Virus record (IMG/VR): IMGVR_UViG_3300028802_000036
Location: 1-41,668 of that record
Reading direction: 5' to 3' (one strand)
Source: a virus
Length of the DNA stretch: 41,668 bases
Below, in pieces: positions 30,175 to 38,930 of this stretch. The notes under the pieces were generated by a model. It was not told where the DNA came from. It was given only the letters and a program-made list of their open reading frames with translations, and made no database searches. The number at the start of each line of letters is the position of its first letter. Position 1 is the first letter of the stretch. Made by a program: the position numbers and the translations under genes.

Positions 30175-30527
30175 GCAAGACCCGCGCGCAGCTTATCCAG
30201 CGCACGCTGCAGCGGCTCGGCGTCGTCGCCGAAAATCGGCCGGCGTTTCCCAATGAGACGGCGATCGTCGACGACGGCATCGAGCCTCTGATCGGTGAGC
30301 TGCAGCAGCGGGAGATCATCTATGTGGGCGATCCCGACGACATCGACGATGCCGTCTACGAGAGCCTCGCACTCCTCCTCGCCGATGCCGTGAAGGGCTT
30401 CTTCGGCGTGGCGGCATTGCCGCTCGATGCCGACGGAACCTCGCCGGTGCCTGTGGCCGAGGCGAAGCTTCGCCAGATCGGCTACGGCCGCTATTCGGGA
30501 GCGGTCCAGCAGGGAGAGTATATGTGA
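30171..30527 (+). CDS. Head-to-tail adaptor, P22 gp4-like
   Basis: The product has 118 residues. The opening TRAQLIQRTLQRLGVVA, then VDDGIEPLIGELQQREIIYV and GDPDDIDDAVYESLALLLAD follow the helical pattern of gp4-type adaptors (the family member in P22 is about 166 residues). Such proteins form the ring between portal and tail hub. The next genes include the gp10-like hub, which fits. It is somewhat short for the family. Confidence 0.62.
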   Translation: MSKTRAQLIQRTLQRLGVVAENRPAFPNETAIVDDGIEPLIGELQQREIIYVGDPDDIDDAVYESLALLLADAVKGFFGVAALPLDADGTSPVPVAEAKLRQIGYGRYSGAVQQGEYM

Positions 30528-30886
30528 TGAAGACCGACAGCCTGGAAGCAAGCGAGCAGCTCGGCGGAGCCGGTGCCACGCACCCCCGCGTCAAGCTGAG
30601 CGACATCGAAGACGCGATCGAGAGCGTCTACTACATCACCGCCGGCCAGGCGCTCGGGCTCGAGGACGATCCATCGCTCGGCCTGCTCACCGTCTGCTTC
30701 GTGAAGATGGAGAACGGCTTTATCGTCATCGGCAAGGCGGCGCCGGCGTCGCCGGAAAATTTCGACCGCGAGAAGGGCCGCACCTTCGCGTACGAGGACG
30801 CCGTGAGACAGCTCTGGCCGCTCATGGGCTTCGCGCTCCGCGATCGGCTCGTCGCCTCCAACGCCGCGGGGGTCGTCAACCAGTAG
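30527..30886 (+). CDS. N4 Gp49 / Sf6 Gp66 family protein (119 aa)
   Basis: I prefer ATG 30527 (shares A with the upstream stop) to GTG 30524. TVCFVKMENGFIVIGKAA, then NFDREKGRTFAYEDAVRQLW and GFALRDRL match the Pfam family named for N4 Gp49 and Sf6 Gp66. The family has no firmly known function. Here it lies within the head-tail block, between the adaptor and hub genes. Confidence 0.85.
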   Translation: MKTDSLEASEQLGGAGATHPRVKLSDIEDAIESVYYITAGQALGLEDDPSLGLLTVCFVKMENGFIVIGKAAPASPENFDREKGRTFAYEDAVRQLWPLMGFALRDRLVASNAAGVVNQ

Positions 30887-30887
30887 C

Positions 30888-32315
30888 ATGGTCGACATCG
30901 TCTTCCCCCCTTCGACGGCACCAGCGCTCTTGCCGGCCGAGAGCGGGGGAAGGCTGATCAATGCGTACGGGGAGCCCCTCGCCGGGGCCCCTCCTGCCCA
31001 GTACGTCATCCGCCGCACCAGCGGGCTGAGCAAGTTCAGCGGCACCGGCATGACGCGGCCCTACCGCAGCTCGTTCTTCGACGGCACGCTCTTCTACAGC
31101 GCCTGGAACGGGCAGCTCGTAAAAACCGACAGCGCCGGCCTCTCGACGAACTACACCGCGCTCGCCGGCACCGACTGGGTGACGTGGGCGAGGAACCAGA
31201 AGACCCCGACCGCCGACAACGTGCTCGTCTGCGGCGCCGGTGCGTTCACGTTCGACGGCGCCGGCAAGGCGGCCTGGGCGGCACCGCCGGCAGCACCAAA
31301 TTCAGTGTGCTTCGGTGAGGGGTATTTTTTTACGACCATTGCAGACGGCAGGGTTTATGCCAGTGGCCTAAACAGTACGACCATCAACACGCTCGACCGC
31401 GTGCAGATCCAGAGCCGCTCGAATGATGGCCTGGTGCGCGGCGTCTGGTGGGGCGGCGAGCTGTGGGTCTTCTCCAACGTCCACTGCGAGGTCTGGGGCA
31501 GCGGCGGCAATCCGAACCTCACCGGATTTCCGCTGCGCCGCACGACGGTCATCGACCGCGGCCTGCGGGCGATCAGCTGCATCACCGGCTGGGAGAAGGG
31601 CTTTGGCGGCAAGCTCTGCTTCCTCTCCGACGACAACACCATCCGCGCGATGGACGGCTATACGCCGACCGTCATCAGCGAGCCGTGGCTGACGACCTTC
31701 CTCGAGAACGTCACCGACACGACGACGCTGTCGATGGGCTGCTTTATCAGGCGCGGCCACCAGTGCATCTACATCCGCGGCGATGACTTCTGCTTCTGCT
31801 ATGACTTCTCGACGGGCTGGTGGCACGAGCGTGCCTCGTATCTCTCGAACACCTGGCGCTGGATGGGCGGCAGCTCGCTCGCCTTCAATAATTGGCTGAG
31901 CGGCGACGCCTTCACCGACAACATCAGCGCGATCGATTTCACGCGCTTCGACGAGTACGGCAACTCGCTCCTCTGGCAAGTCGAGAGCGGGCCGGTGCAA
32001 GACTTCCCGGCACGCACGGCCGTGGCGCGGGCGACGTTTCAGTTTCAGCAGGGGACCGGCATCCTCGACGTCGTCGGGGCCCAGCAGGCCGACGTCAACC
32101 CGCAGCTCGAGATCAGCTGGAGCGACGATAACGCCGCGAGCTGGTCGAACCCGCTGCAGCGGCCGATCGGCCGCCTCGGCGAATACAAGAACGTCATCGA
32201 CCCGCGAATGCTCGGCATGACCGGCTACGTGGGCCGGCGCTGGCGCCTTCAATGTAGCGCACGGGTCGCCGTGTCGCTCCTCGGCGGCATGTGCCTGATG
32301 GAGGAGAGGGCGTAA
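30888..32315 (+). CDS. Packaged-DNA stabilisation / tail hub protein, P22 gp10-like
   Basis: The product has 475 residues, against 472 in P22. Key phrases: AESGGRLINAYGEPLAG, RGVWWGGELWVFSNVHCEVW, CYDFSTGWWHERASYLSN, SWSDDNAASWSNP. The pattern of a long beta-propeller-like protein with W-H-E-R and S-W-S-D-D matches the phage stabilisation family. Gp10 closes the portal channel after packaging and anchors the tail needle and spikes. It follows the adaptor and Gp49-family genes, as expected. Confidence 0.85.
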   Translation: MVDIVFPPSTAPALLPAESGGRLINAYGEPLAGAPPAQYVIRRTSGLSKFSGTGMTRPYRSSFFDGTLFYSAWNGQLVKTDSAGLSTNYTALAGTDWVTWARNQKTPTADNVLVCGAGAFTFDGAGKAAWAAPPAAPNSVCFGEGYFFTTIADGRVYASGLNSTTINTLDRVQIQSRSNDGLVRGVWWGGELWVFSNVHCEVWGSGGNPNLTGFPLRRTTVIDRGLRAISCITGWEKGFGGKLCFLSDDNTIRAMDGYTPTVISEPWLTTFLENVTDTTTLSMGCFIRRGHQCIYIRGDDFCFCYDFSTGWWHERASYLSNTWRWMGGSSLAFNNWLSGDAFTDNISAIDFTRFDEYGNSLLWQVESGPVQDFPARTAVARATFQFQQGTGILDVVGAQQADVNPQLEISWSDDNAASWSNPLQRPIGRLGEYKNVIDPRMLGMTGYVGRRWRLQCSARVAVSLLGGMCLMEERA

Positions 32316-34303
32316 TGGCCACGAAAAAGAAGGCGGCGGCAAAGAAGAAGGCGGCTTCCCCGAAGGTCGACTATGCCAAGGGCCTGGCCGCAGCGAAGCC
32401 GGCCGCCAAGGCCGCCGCAGCTCCAGCGAAGAAGGCCGCCGCCAAAGCGCCGCCTCCGAAGGTGGCCGCGAAGGCGCCGGGGAAGAAGGTCGTTTCGGAC
32501 CCGCCGAAGAAGCCGAAGGGCAAGAGCAGCGGTGGCGGCAAGAGCCCGAACTACGCCGGCGGCCTCAAGGGTAAGGGCAGTAACAGCCTCAACCCCGCTC
32601 TCGGCGGTGGACGCACGGCCACCGGCAAGGGCGGCGGCGGCGGCAAGGGCAAGAACCAGGGCGCCGGCGGCGGCGGTGGTGGCGGCGGCGGAAGCAAGGG
32701 CAAGAACCAGGGCGCCGGCGGCGGTGGCTCGCTCTTCGCGCCGTTCAACACCAAGGCCGAGGAGGCGATCCGCAAGATCACGGTGAAGGGGCTGAGAAAG
32801 GCCCAGCACCAGGTCGTCAACAACCTCACGAAAGGCCAGGAGAACTACAAGAACCGGATCGACAAAGGCGAAAAGGCGATCACAACCGGCGAAACCACCG
32901 GACGCCAGGACATCAAGTCGAGCGTCAACAAGGCGGTCTCGGGCGTGACCCGAGCGGCCGATCGCGCCCGCGGTGACGTGACCTCGTATAACACCCTCGC
33001 CAGGAGCAACATCCGCGGCGGCGAGACCAAGGCCCGCGGCGACATCTCGAAAGGTGCGGCGACCGGGCGGAGCGACATCAAGACGGGCCTCTCTGGCTCG
33101 GAGGGCGCGCTCGGCAGCGGCCTGTCGAAGAGCACGGGAGCTCTCACCACCGGCCGCGACAAGTCGCTCAGCGCTCTCTCTGCGGGCAAGGGCGAGACGC
33201 TCGGCGCGCTCGGCGCTGGCCGCGCGAAGAGCCTCAGCGCGCTCGACACGGCGCACACCGCGGCCAGGGGTGACATCACCTCGGCGCGCGATACCTCGCT
33301 CGGCTACTACGACCCCTATGCGGCGGCCGGCGCGAAGGGCAGCAACAGCTACGCCGACGCGCTCGGCCTCAACGGTCCCGAGGGCGTGGCGCGCGCCAGG
33401 GCGCAATTTCAGACGGGCCCGGGCTATGACTTCGCCATGGAGCAGGGGTTGACCGGCGTCGACCGGCGGGCGGCTTCGCGCGGCGAGCTCGGTGGTGGCG
33501 GCAACACCATCGACAGCATCACCTATAGCCAGGGCCTGGCGAACCAGGAATGGCAGAACTACCTCGGCCGCCTTGAGGGCGAGCAGGCTCTCGGCGCGAC
33601 CACCGCCGGCAGCATGGCGGACATCACGGGCACTGCGGGCTCGGCGCTCTCGGGCCTCGACACGGGCTATGGCCACGATGTCGCCGGCGTCGAGACACAG
33701 TACGGCCAGAACGTCGGCGATGTCGCGACCGGCTACGGCCACGACGTGGCGGGCCTGCAGACGCAGTTCGGCCAGGACGTCAGCGGCCTCAACACCGACT
33801 ACGCCAAGGGCCTCGCGGACCTCCGCACGGGGGCCGCTACCGGCCTCGCCAACATCGCCGGCCAGGAGGGCACCAACCTCGCCAACATCTCGAGCGCTGC
33901 GGCGGGCGACGTCGCGGCGAATGAGGTAGCCGCCGGCAACCAGCTCGCCAGCATCGGCACCAACGCAGCGACCACTGCCGGCGGCTACGAGACGGCCGGC
34001 GGCAAGGACATGGCCAACCTGACGGCGGACGCCTCGGGCCGTGTCCTCAACGCCGACGTGCTCGCCGGCAACCAGAACTACAATTTCGCCACCGATCTCG
34101 CCAACATCAAGAACGCCACCACCACCGGCATCGCGGCGGCGAACAGCGCGAAGCAAGCGGCGAAGGACGCCACCGGCGCCAACATCTGGGGGACCGTCCT
34201 CGGCGTCGGCAACACTGCGGCCAACCTCGCCACCGGCCGCCTGCCGACGACCAACGCGACGAGCGGCGTGCAGACCAATCCTCCCTCGGTCGTGAGGGTC
34301 TGA
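32315..34303 (+). CDS. Internal virion / DNA-transfer protein with histone-like N-terminus and 11-residue repeats (662 aa)
   Basis: I start at ATG 32315. Residues 1-70 are Lys/Ala/Pro-rich (KKKAAAKKKAASPK), like histone H1 tails. A Gly/Lys-rich segment follows, then 11-residue repeats at 196-327 (for example ARGDISKGAAT, SLSALSAGKGE). A conserved phage ejection segment (RARAQFQTGPGYDFAMEQGL, GVDRRAASRGELGGGG) comes next, then more 11-residue repeats from about 450 (TGYGHDVAGVE, TQYGQNVGDVA, TGYGHDVAGLQ). The motif [ND]YAxGL occurs at 19-24, 79-84 and 495-500. Such proteins travel with DNA during infection. Hendecads suggest a long helical rod. Confidence 0.75.
   Translation: MATKKKAAAKKKAASPKVDYAKGLAAAKPAAKAAAAPAKKAAAKAPPPKVAAKAPGKKVVSDPPKKPKGKSSGGGKSPNYAGGLKGKGSNSLNPALGGGRTATGKGGGGGKGKNQGAGGGGGGGGGSKGKNQGAGGGGSLFAPFNTKAEEAIRKITVKGLRKAQHQVVNNLTKGQENYKNRIDKGEKAITTGETTGRQDIKSSVNKAVSGVTRAADRARGDVTSYNTLARSNIRGGETKARGDISKGAATGRSDIKTGLSGSEGALGSGLSKSTGALTTGRDKSLSALSAGKGETLGALGAGRAKSLSALDTAHTAARGDITSARDTSLGYYDPYAAAGAKGSNSYADALGLNGPEGVARARAQFQTGPGYDFAMEQGLTGVDRRAASRGELGGGGNTIDSITYSQGLANQEWQNYLGRLEGEQALGATTAGSMADITGTAGSALSGLDTGYGHDVAGVETQYGQNVGDVATGYGHDVAGLQTQFGQDVSGLNTDYAKGLADLRTGAATGLANIAGQEGTNLANISSAAAGDVAANEVAAGNQLASIGTNAATTAGGYETAGGKDMANLTADASGRVLNADVLAGNQNYNFATDLANIKNATTTGIAAANSAKQAAKDATGANIWGTVLGVGNTAANLATGRLPTTNATSGVQTNPPSVVRV
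32900..33295 (+). repeat. Twelve degenerate 33-base (11-residue) coding repeats
   Basis: The segment encodes twelve consecutive 11-residue units with recurring A-R-G-D-[IV] or S-L-S-A-L starts and small residues at fixed places. DNA identity is low, so the period shows mainly in the protein. It would suit a right-handed coiled coil. Confidence 0.7.
33662..33859 (+). repeat. Six 33-base (11-residue) coding repeats
   Basis: The units read TGYGHDVAGVE, TQYGQNVGDVA, TGYGHDVAGLQ, TQFGQDVSGLN, TDYAKGLADLR and TGAATGLANIA. The first four are clearly related in DNA as well as protein. More degenerate 11-residue units appear to continue past the region. Confidence 0.82.
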
Positions 34304-35802
34304 TGGATCCGAAGACCAACTACGCGGCAATGCTGAAGGCGCGGAAGAAGCCGCCGCGCAACTCCGAACCCTCGTCGCTCGATCTGCTGCGCGATCGGTT
34401 CGGCCCGCCGGTCTCCGATCTGTTCGCGGAGCCGCAAATCCCGCGCCTGGACGAGGCCGGAATACAGCAGGCATTGGACGAAGCCGGCAACCTCATGTTC
34501 GAGGGGACGATCGGCGGCAAGGGGATCAAGGCGCCGAAGGGCAAGGGCAAGAAGGCGCCAGTTGACGACGCCTTCGATCCCGAGGCGCGGATGCGGGGGA
34601 AGACCGGCGAGGAGAGCGCCGGCGATCTCTTCGATCTCAGCCGCGAGACGCTCGAGAAGCGGCCCGACCGTCCGCAATTCGATCTGCCGCGGAACGTGCC
34701 GGCGCGCGGCGCGAGCGAGCGCATCCTCGACCTCACCTCGCGCGGCGATGTGCGCGACGAGATGAAACGCTACGCCCTCGAGGGCGTCGAGAAGGGCGGC
34801 AAAGGCTGGTATAACCTCCAGCAGCTCCGCGACCGCTTCGTCAGCGAGTACGGCGAGGACCGCGGCGACCAGGCCTTCCGCCGCTACGTCGACATGATGT
34901 CGGCCACCTCGCCACGCTCCAAGCTGCCGGCGAACATCAAAAATGCCTCGCTCTACTATCACCTGTCGATGGGCGGCAAAGAGGTTCCCCGCGGTGGCAA
35001 CGAGCCTTTCAGGACCGAGATCCCGCCGGAAGACTACACGCCGAAATACGGCTCCGAGAGCGCGCCGGAAGGGTCGCTATACTCGCCGGCACAGCCAGGC
35101 TACGGCCACCTGGCGCAGAACCTCCACCGCATCAACGTGCGGGAGGCGCTCTCGCCTGAGGGCTGGGATGTCTTCACACATCCGAAGCCGCCGAGCTACG
35201 GCGAGAACCTCTACGGCAACTGGCGGCCTGCGACGATCGACGCGCACGCCATCAAGCTGCCGGCGATGATCTCGGGCGACCCGCGGTTCCTGATGGGGTC
35301 GAACACCGTCAAGGACAAGTTCGGCAACAAGATCACCACCAACCCGGCGAAGGACTACAAGGAAGGCCGCCTGACGCTCGAGGAGGCCGCCAAGGATCCG
35401 AAATATTGGGAGGTCCAGCCGCGGGCGAACGAATACCCGGCCATGGAGCGCTACTACAAGGACATCGCCGACGAGCTCGGCATGGACCCGGCGCAGTTCC
35501 AGGCCTCGGGGTGGACCGGCGGCGGCGAGCGCACCGGCCTCGGCTCCGACGAGAACAAGAGCGCGCTGGAGTTCTTCGCTGACGCGGCGATCGCCGCAGC
35601 CAAGAAGCGGGGCGTGCCACCGCGGCAGATCGTGCGCGACTTCATCCGCGGCAAGATCCCGCTCGCCGTCGCCGGCGGCGGCGCCGCAGTCACCGTCGAC
35701 GCGCTCGACAACGACACTAAACAGCAGCTCGGCATCGGCGGCCGTGACGCGCCTCCTCGCGGCGACTGGGCTGCCGGCCTCAAGGAAGGGGAGGTCTACT
35801 GA
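34303..35802 (+). CDS. Virion-associated protein with DUF7178-like domain (499 aa)
   Basis: The opening MDPKTNYAAMLKARKK carries the YAx[GM]L motif, and the end GDWAAGLKEGEVY repeats it with W for Y. The core (about 150-330) has GWYNLQQLRDRFVSEYGEDR, MMSATSPRSKLPANIKNASL and YGHLAQNLHRINVREAL, resembling a phage domain I recall as DUF7178, of unknown function. A C-terminal hydrophobic stretch (IPLAVAGGGAAVTVDAL) may touch the membrane. It sits between two ejection-type genes, so it is probably an internal virion protein. Confidence 0.6.
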   Translation: MDPKTNYAAMLKARKKPPRNSEPSSLDLLRDRFGPPVSDLFAEPQIPRLDEAGIQQALDEAGNLMFEGTIGGKGIKAPKGKGKKAPVDDAFDPEARMRGKTGEESAGDLFDLSRETLEKRPDRPQFDLPRNVPARGASERILDLTSRGDVRDEMKRYALEGVEKGGKGWYNLQQLRDRFVSEYGEDRGDQAFRRYVDMMSATSPRSKLPANIKNASLYYHLSMGGKEVPRGGNEPFRTEIPPEDYTPKYGSESAPEGSLYSPAQPGYGHLAQNLHRINVREALSPEGWDVFTHPKPPSYGENLYGNWRPATIDAHAIKLPAMISGDPRFLMGSNTVKDKFGNKITTNPAKDYKEGRLTLEEAAKDPKYWEVQPRANEYPAMERYYKDIADELGMDPAQFQASGWTGGGERTGLGSDENKSALEFFADAAIAAAKKRGVPPRQIVRDFIRGKIPLAVAGGGAAVTVDALDNDTKQQLGIGGRDAPPRGDWAAGLKEGEVY

Positions 35803-36803
35803 TGGCGCTCGACACGCGGTTCAATCTCGACCCGGCGAAACTGCAGCCGAATAGCGATTACGCCAGGCTCCTCTACGAGGGCACCGCAGGCATCGGCGAC
35901 ACGATCCAGAAAAACCGGGCGACGAGGGCAAAGCTCAATCTCGAACGGGAAGCGGAGCGCAATCGCGTCGCGCTCGCCGGCCAGGAGAGCGAGTGGCGGC
36001 GCCTCGAGGCCGAGCGCGAGCAGCGCAATTGGGACGCCACGATGGCGCTCAACACGCGCAAGGAAAACTTCGACGAGGCGCACCCGCCGCACACCTCGCC
36101 CGATTTCTGGCAGCCTGACCCCAACAAGCCCGGCGCGCTCATGCCAACGGTCGGCGGTCCATACGACAAGGACAGGATCGCGGAGATAGCCAAGGCGAGG
36201 TATCGCACGCCTGGCACCAAGCTGCTGCCGAAACCGCTGCAGGACGACCTCACCGTTGACGGTCAGGATCTCGGGAACATGGGCCGCATCACCACAACGT
36301 GGAAGCCGGACTACGGCGGCCACACGGCGACCGGCGAGTTGACGAACGATCTGGGAAGGATGGGCTTCGGCGCCAGCAACAAAGACCAAGCCAACTGGTG
36401 GGCCGACTACCGGGCCAACATCGCCTCGATCAAGCGGAACCGGCTCTATGGCGCGAGCCTGACCGACAACGAGCGCGCGGACTTCGATCGCAACGACATC
36501 AACCCGGGAATGGACGCCGGACTGATCCAGAAGAACCTCACGCGGCAGCGGGACATCCTCCGCATCGCCGCCACCAGGAAGGCCGGCGGGCTGATCGCGC
36601 AGCAAGCCGATCCGACGGCGGTCGAGCAGTACCTGGGCATTCACCTCGAGGATCTCGGCTTCAAGATCAAGCGCGGCAACGACAACAGAATTAGCGAGAT
36701 CACCGAGTTCCCTGTCATCGAGGGCATGGACTTCGGCTCGGGCGGCTACAGCACCGCCGGCAGCGATCCCAATAGCCTCGGCACTATCCAGCCGTCCGAG
36801 TAA
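35802..36803 (+). CDS. Putative internal virion protein (333 aa)
   Basis: The ATG shares its A with the preceding stop. The N-terminus PNSDYARLLYEGTAG holds the YAx[GL]L motif, and a long charged helix follows (KLNLEREAERNRVALAGQES). A middle domain contains SLTDNERADFDRNDINPGMD, and similar phrases occur in unnamed podovirus internal proteins. No enzymatic motif is visible. Location in the ejection block makes an internal virion role likely. Confidence 0.6.
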   Translation: MALDTRFNLDPAKLQPNSDYARLLYEGTAGIGDTIQKNRATRAKLNLEREAERNRVALAGQESEWRRLEAEREQRNWDATMALNTRKENFDEAHPPHTSPDFWQPDPNKPGALMPTVGGPYDKDRIAEIAKARYRTPGTKLLPKPLQDDLTVDGQDLGNMGRITTTWKPDYGGHTATGELTNDLGRMGFGASNKDQANWWADYRANIASIKRNRLYGASLTDNERADFDRNDINPGMDAGLIQKNLTRQRDILRIAATRKAGGLIAQQADPTAVEQYLGIHLEDLGFKIKRGNDNRISEITEFPVIEGMDFGSGGYSTAGSDPNSLGTIQPSE

Positions 36804-36815
36804 GGGCACCAGGTC

Positions 36816-38930
36816 ATGGTCGACTATCCCAATAACGCGCCCGCGGGTGTCAGCTTCACCGACGACCCGCAACTGACCTCGCTCGCGGGGAGCAGCCTTC
36901 CGCGCGGCGTGAACTATGCCCAGGGCCTCGCCGCGCAGGCCGCCATGGCGCAGGGCGGCTCGGGAGGCTCTACGGCGGCACCGGCGGCGCCGGCCGCGTC
37001 AGCGGGCTCCCCAGCCCCCGCAGCGGCCTCGTCGGGCACGTACCAGCCGCCGGCGCGCATCGACCTCGGCTACCGCGCCCCCGAGGCCAAGGGCGCCGCG
37101 GACAGCGCTGCCCGCATGTCCGATGTCGGCAAGGTCTTCGCGGGCGAGGTGCCGTTCCACGCGCTGCCGCCGAGCTGGCAGGGCCGCCTGCACGAGGCCT
37201 TCGGGCCCACGGCGCCGGCGCACTACGATGCGTTCCGCGCCAAGGTGGCTGCGGTCTCGCCGCAGGCCCAGATGGAACGCGACTTCGGCAACATCGCCGC
37301 CGGCCGCGGTCGCTCGGCCCTCCCCGACCGGGACTACCGCACGACGGCCGGCCAGGAAGCCTCAGGGCCGCCCTCTGGCACGATCATGCAGCCGCGCGGG
37401 CCCTCGGGCACCATCCTGCAGCCGGGGCAGCCGGATGCCGTGGGCGGCACCATCTCGCCGCCGCAGTCGACAGTGACCATGAACCCGCATCAGCCGGTCG
37501 GCTTTGAGGGCAACCCGGCGTTCCAGCCGTCGAACACCGGCGCCATCTCGCCGAGCGAGGTCACCGCCACCGACGCCTTCGGCGGGGCGCAGGCCAACGG
37601 CCCCGGCACGGCCGGCGGGCCACCTGGTGGAGCTCCTCCCGCTCCCGGCGCCGCCGGTGGCCCGCCCGATCCGCGCCTGCGGCCCGGCGATGCCGAGCAG
37701 CCCCCGGGCCCGGGCTCGAGCATCACAGTGAAGCCTGGCGACAATCTCTGGACGATCGCGCGTGACACCCTCGGCGATCCGCGCAAGGCCAAGGAGATCG
37801 CGCAGCTCAATAACATCCGGCACCCGTCAATGATCCACCCGGGCCTGGTGTTACGGCTACCCGGCGGGATGGATCCGGCGAACGTTGCCACGCCGATTAT
37901 GAGGCCGGGTGCCCCCACTACCGCGGGACCGCCGCAGCCAGCTCCACCGCAGCCAGCTCCTCCTCCGCCGGCTCCGCCGGCGCAGCCTCCGCCAGCGGAT
38001 TTTTCCGGCGGCGGTGGCGGCAACATCGGCCAGATGGGCCAGGGCGACGAACTCGACGACCTCACCCAGGCCGCTGCGGTGCGGGCGCACGAGATGCTCA
38101 GCGGAGACACGTCCGACCACCTGGACGAATACCCTTTTCACCCTGGCGGAGGCGACGTCGGCGCGCCCCCGCCGGTTCGTCCTTCGCCGGCGGCCTCCAG
38201 TGAGCCTCTCACCCATACCGGCGGCCCGGGCACCGGGCGCTACGCCGCGCCGCCGGCGGCGGTCATCCGCGAGCCTGGCTACCAGCGCTCGCTCGAGATG
38301 CAGCCCGCCGTCGATCGTGCGGCGCAGGAGCGGGCACGGGGCCTTGAGCCCTATCGCGACCCCGGTGCGCTCGGGACCGACCCGGCGAGGATGGAGCGGA
38401 TGCGGCAGGAGCTCCGGGCGGGCGGCAAACATGCTGACTACTCTGGCCCCCTCAAGCTCGCAGGGATGGGAGACATCCTAAAATCTCATCCCTACCCGCG
38501 CTCGCCCGGCTGGCGGGATCCGATGCTCGACATGCAGCAGCAGTTCGAGGATACGACCATTCCAGGCGAGTTTCCGCATGGTCGCCCGCCGGAGATCCTG
38601 CTTCGGCCGGAGACCCCCAACTTTTACCGGGATCGCCAACTGAATAGAGGCTACGGCGATCAGCCAGACCTCCATCTCAGCCGGCAGGCGGCGCTCTCTG
38701 CCAACGACAACGGCCTGCCTGGCGTGCCGGCGATGACCAACCCTGGCCGGCCGCTGCCGAGAGCGCTGCAGCCCAACATCATGCCCGACTATCTGCGCGG
38801 CCAACGTCCGCTGCCGGTCGGGCGGCCCGCCAACCAGGCGGCGCTGAGTGAGATCCTTCAGGCGCGCCAGCACCGCTTTGGGCTGCCCGAGAGCATCCGG
38901 CGGCAGCTCGAGCTCGAGGGGTATGCCTGA
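36816..38930 (+). CDS. Large virion protein with LysM domain and disordered Pro/Gly-rich regions (704 aa)
   Basis: Near residues 304-350 is a LysM domain: SITVKPGDNLWTIARDTLG, IAQLNNIRHP, IHPGLVLRLPGG. LysM binds peptidoglycan. The flanks are Pro/Gly/Ala-rich and disordered, including GVNYAQGLAAQAAMAQ (YAxGL motif, residues 33-38). The C-terminal 200 residues have Arg/Pro-rich repeats. A wall-binding role during DNA ejection fits a LysM inside the ejection block. No muramidase motif is seen, so it may anchor other wall-active proteins. Confidence 0.72.
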   Translation: MVDYPNNAPAGVSFTDDPQLTSLAGSSLPRGVNYAQGLAAQAAMAQGGSGGSTAAPAAPAASAGSPAPAAASSGTYQPPARIDLGYRAPEAKGAADSAARMSDVGKVFAGEVPFHALPPSWQGRLHEAFGPTAPAHYDAFRAKVAAVSPQAQMERDFGNIAAGRGRSALPDRDYRTTAGQEASGPPSGTIMQPRGPSGTILQPGQPDAVGGTISPPQSTVTMNPHQPVGFEGNPAFQPSNTGAISPSEVTATDAFGGAQANGPGTAGGPPGGAPPAPGAAGGPPDPRLRPGDAEQPPGPGSSITVKPGDNLWTIARDTLGDPRKAKEIAQLNNIRHPSMIHPGLVLRLPGGMDPANVATPIMRPGAPTTAGPPQPAPPQPAPPPPAPPAQPPPADFSGGGGGNIGQMGQGDELDDLTQAAAVRAHEMLSGDTSDHLDEYPFHPGGGDVGAPPPVRPSPAASSEPLTHTGGPGTGRYAAPPAAVIREPGYQRSLEMQPAVDRAAQERARGLEPYRDPGALGTDPARMERMRQELRAGGKHADYSGPLKLAGMGDILKSHPYPRSPGWRDPMLDMQQQFEDTTIPGEFPHGRPPEILLRPETPNFYRDRQLNRGYGDQPDLHLSRQAALSANDNGLPGVPAMTNPGRPLPRALQPNIMPDYLRGQRPLPVGRPANQAALSEILQARQHRFGLPESIRRQLELEGYA

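Noticed and set aside
32630-32730. GGC-rich simple repeats as a possible functional repeat or CRISPR-like element
   Set aside because: They are glycine codons of a low-complexity linker with no regular spacer.
32249-34474. A 741-codon open frame on the minus strand opposite the ejection protein gene
   Set aside because: It mirrors a GC-rich coding strand whose plus-strand product has clear phage features and regular repeats; the minus product is Arg/Ala/Val-rich without domains.
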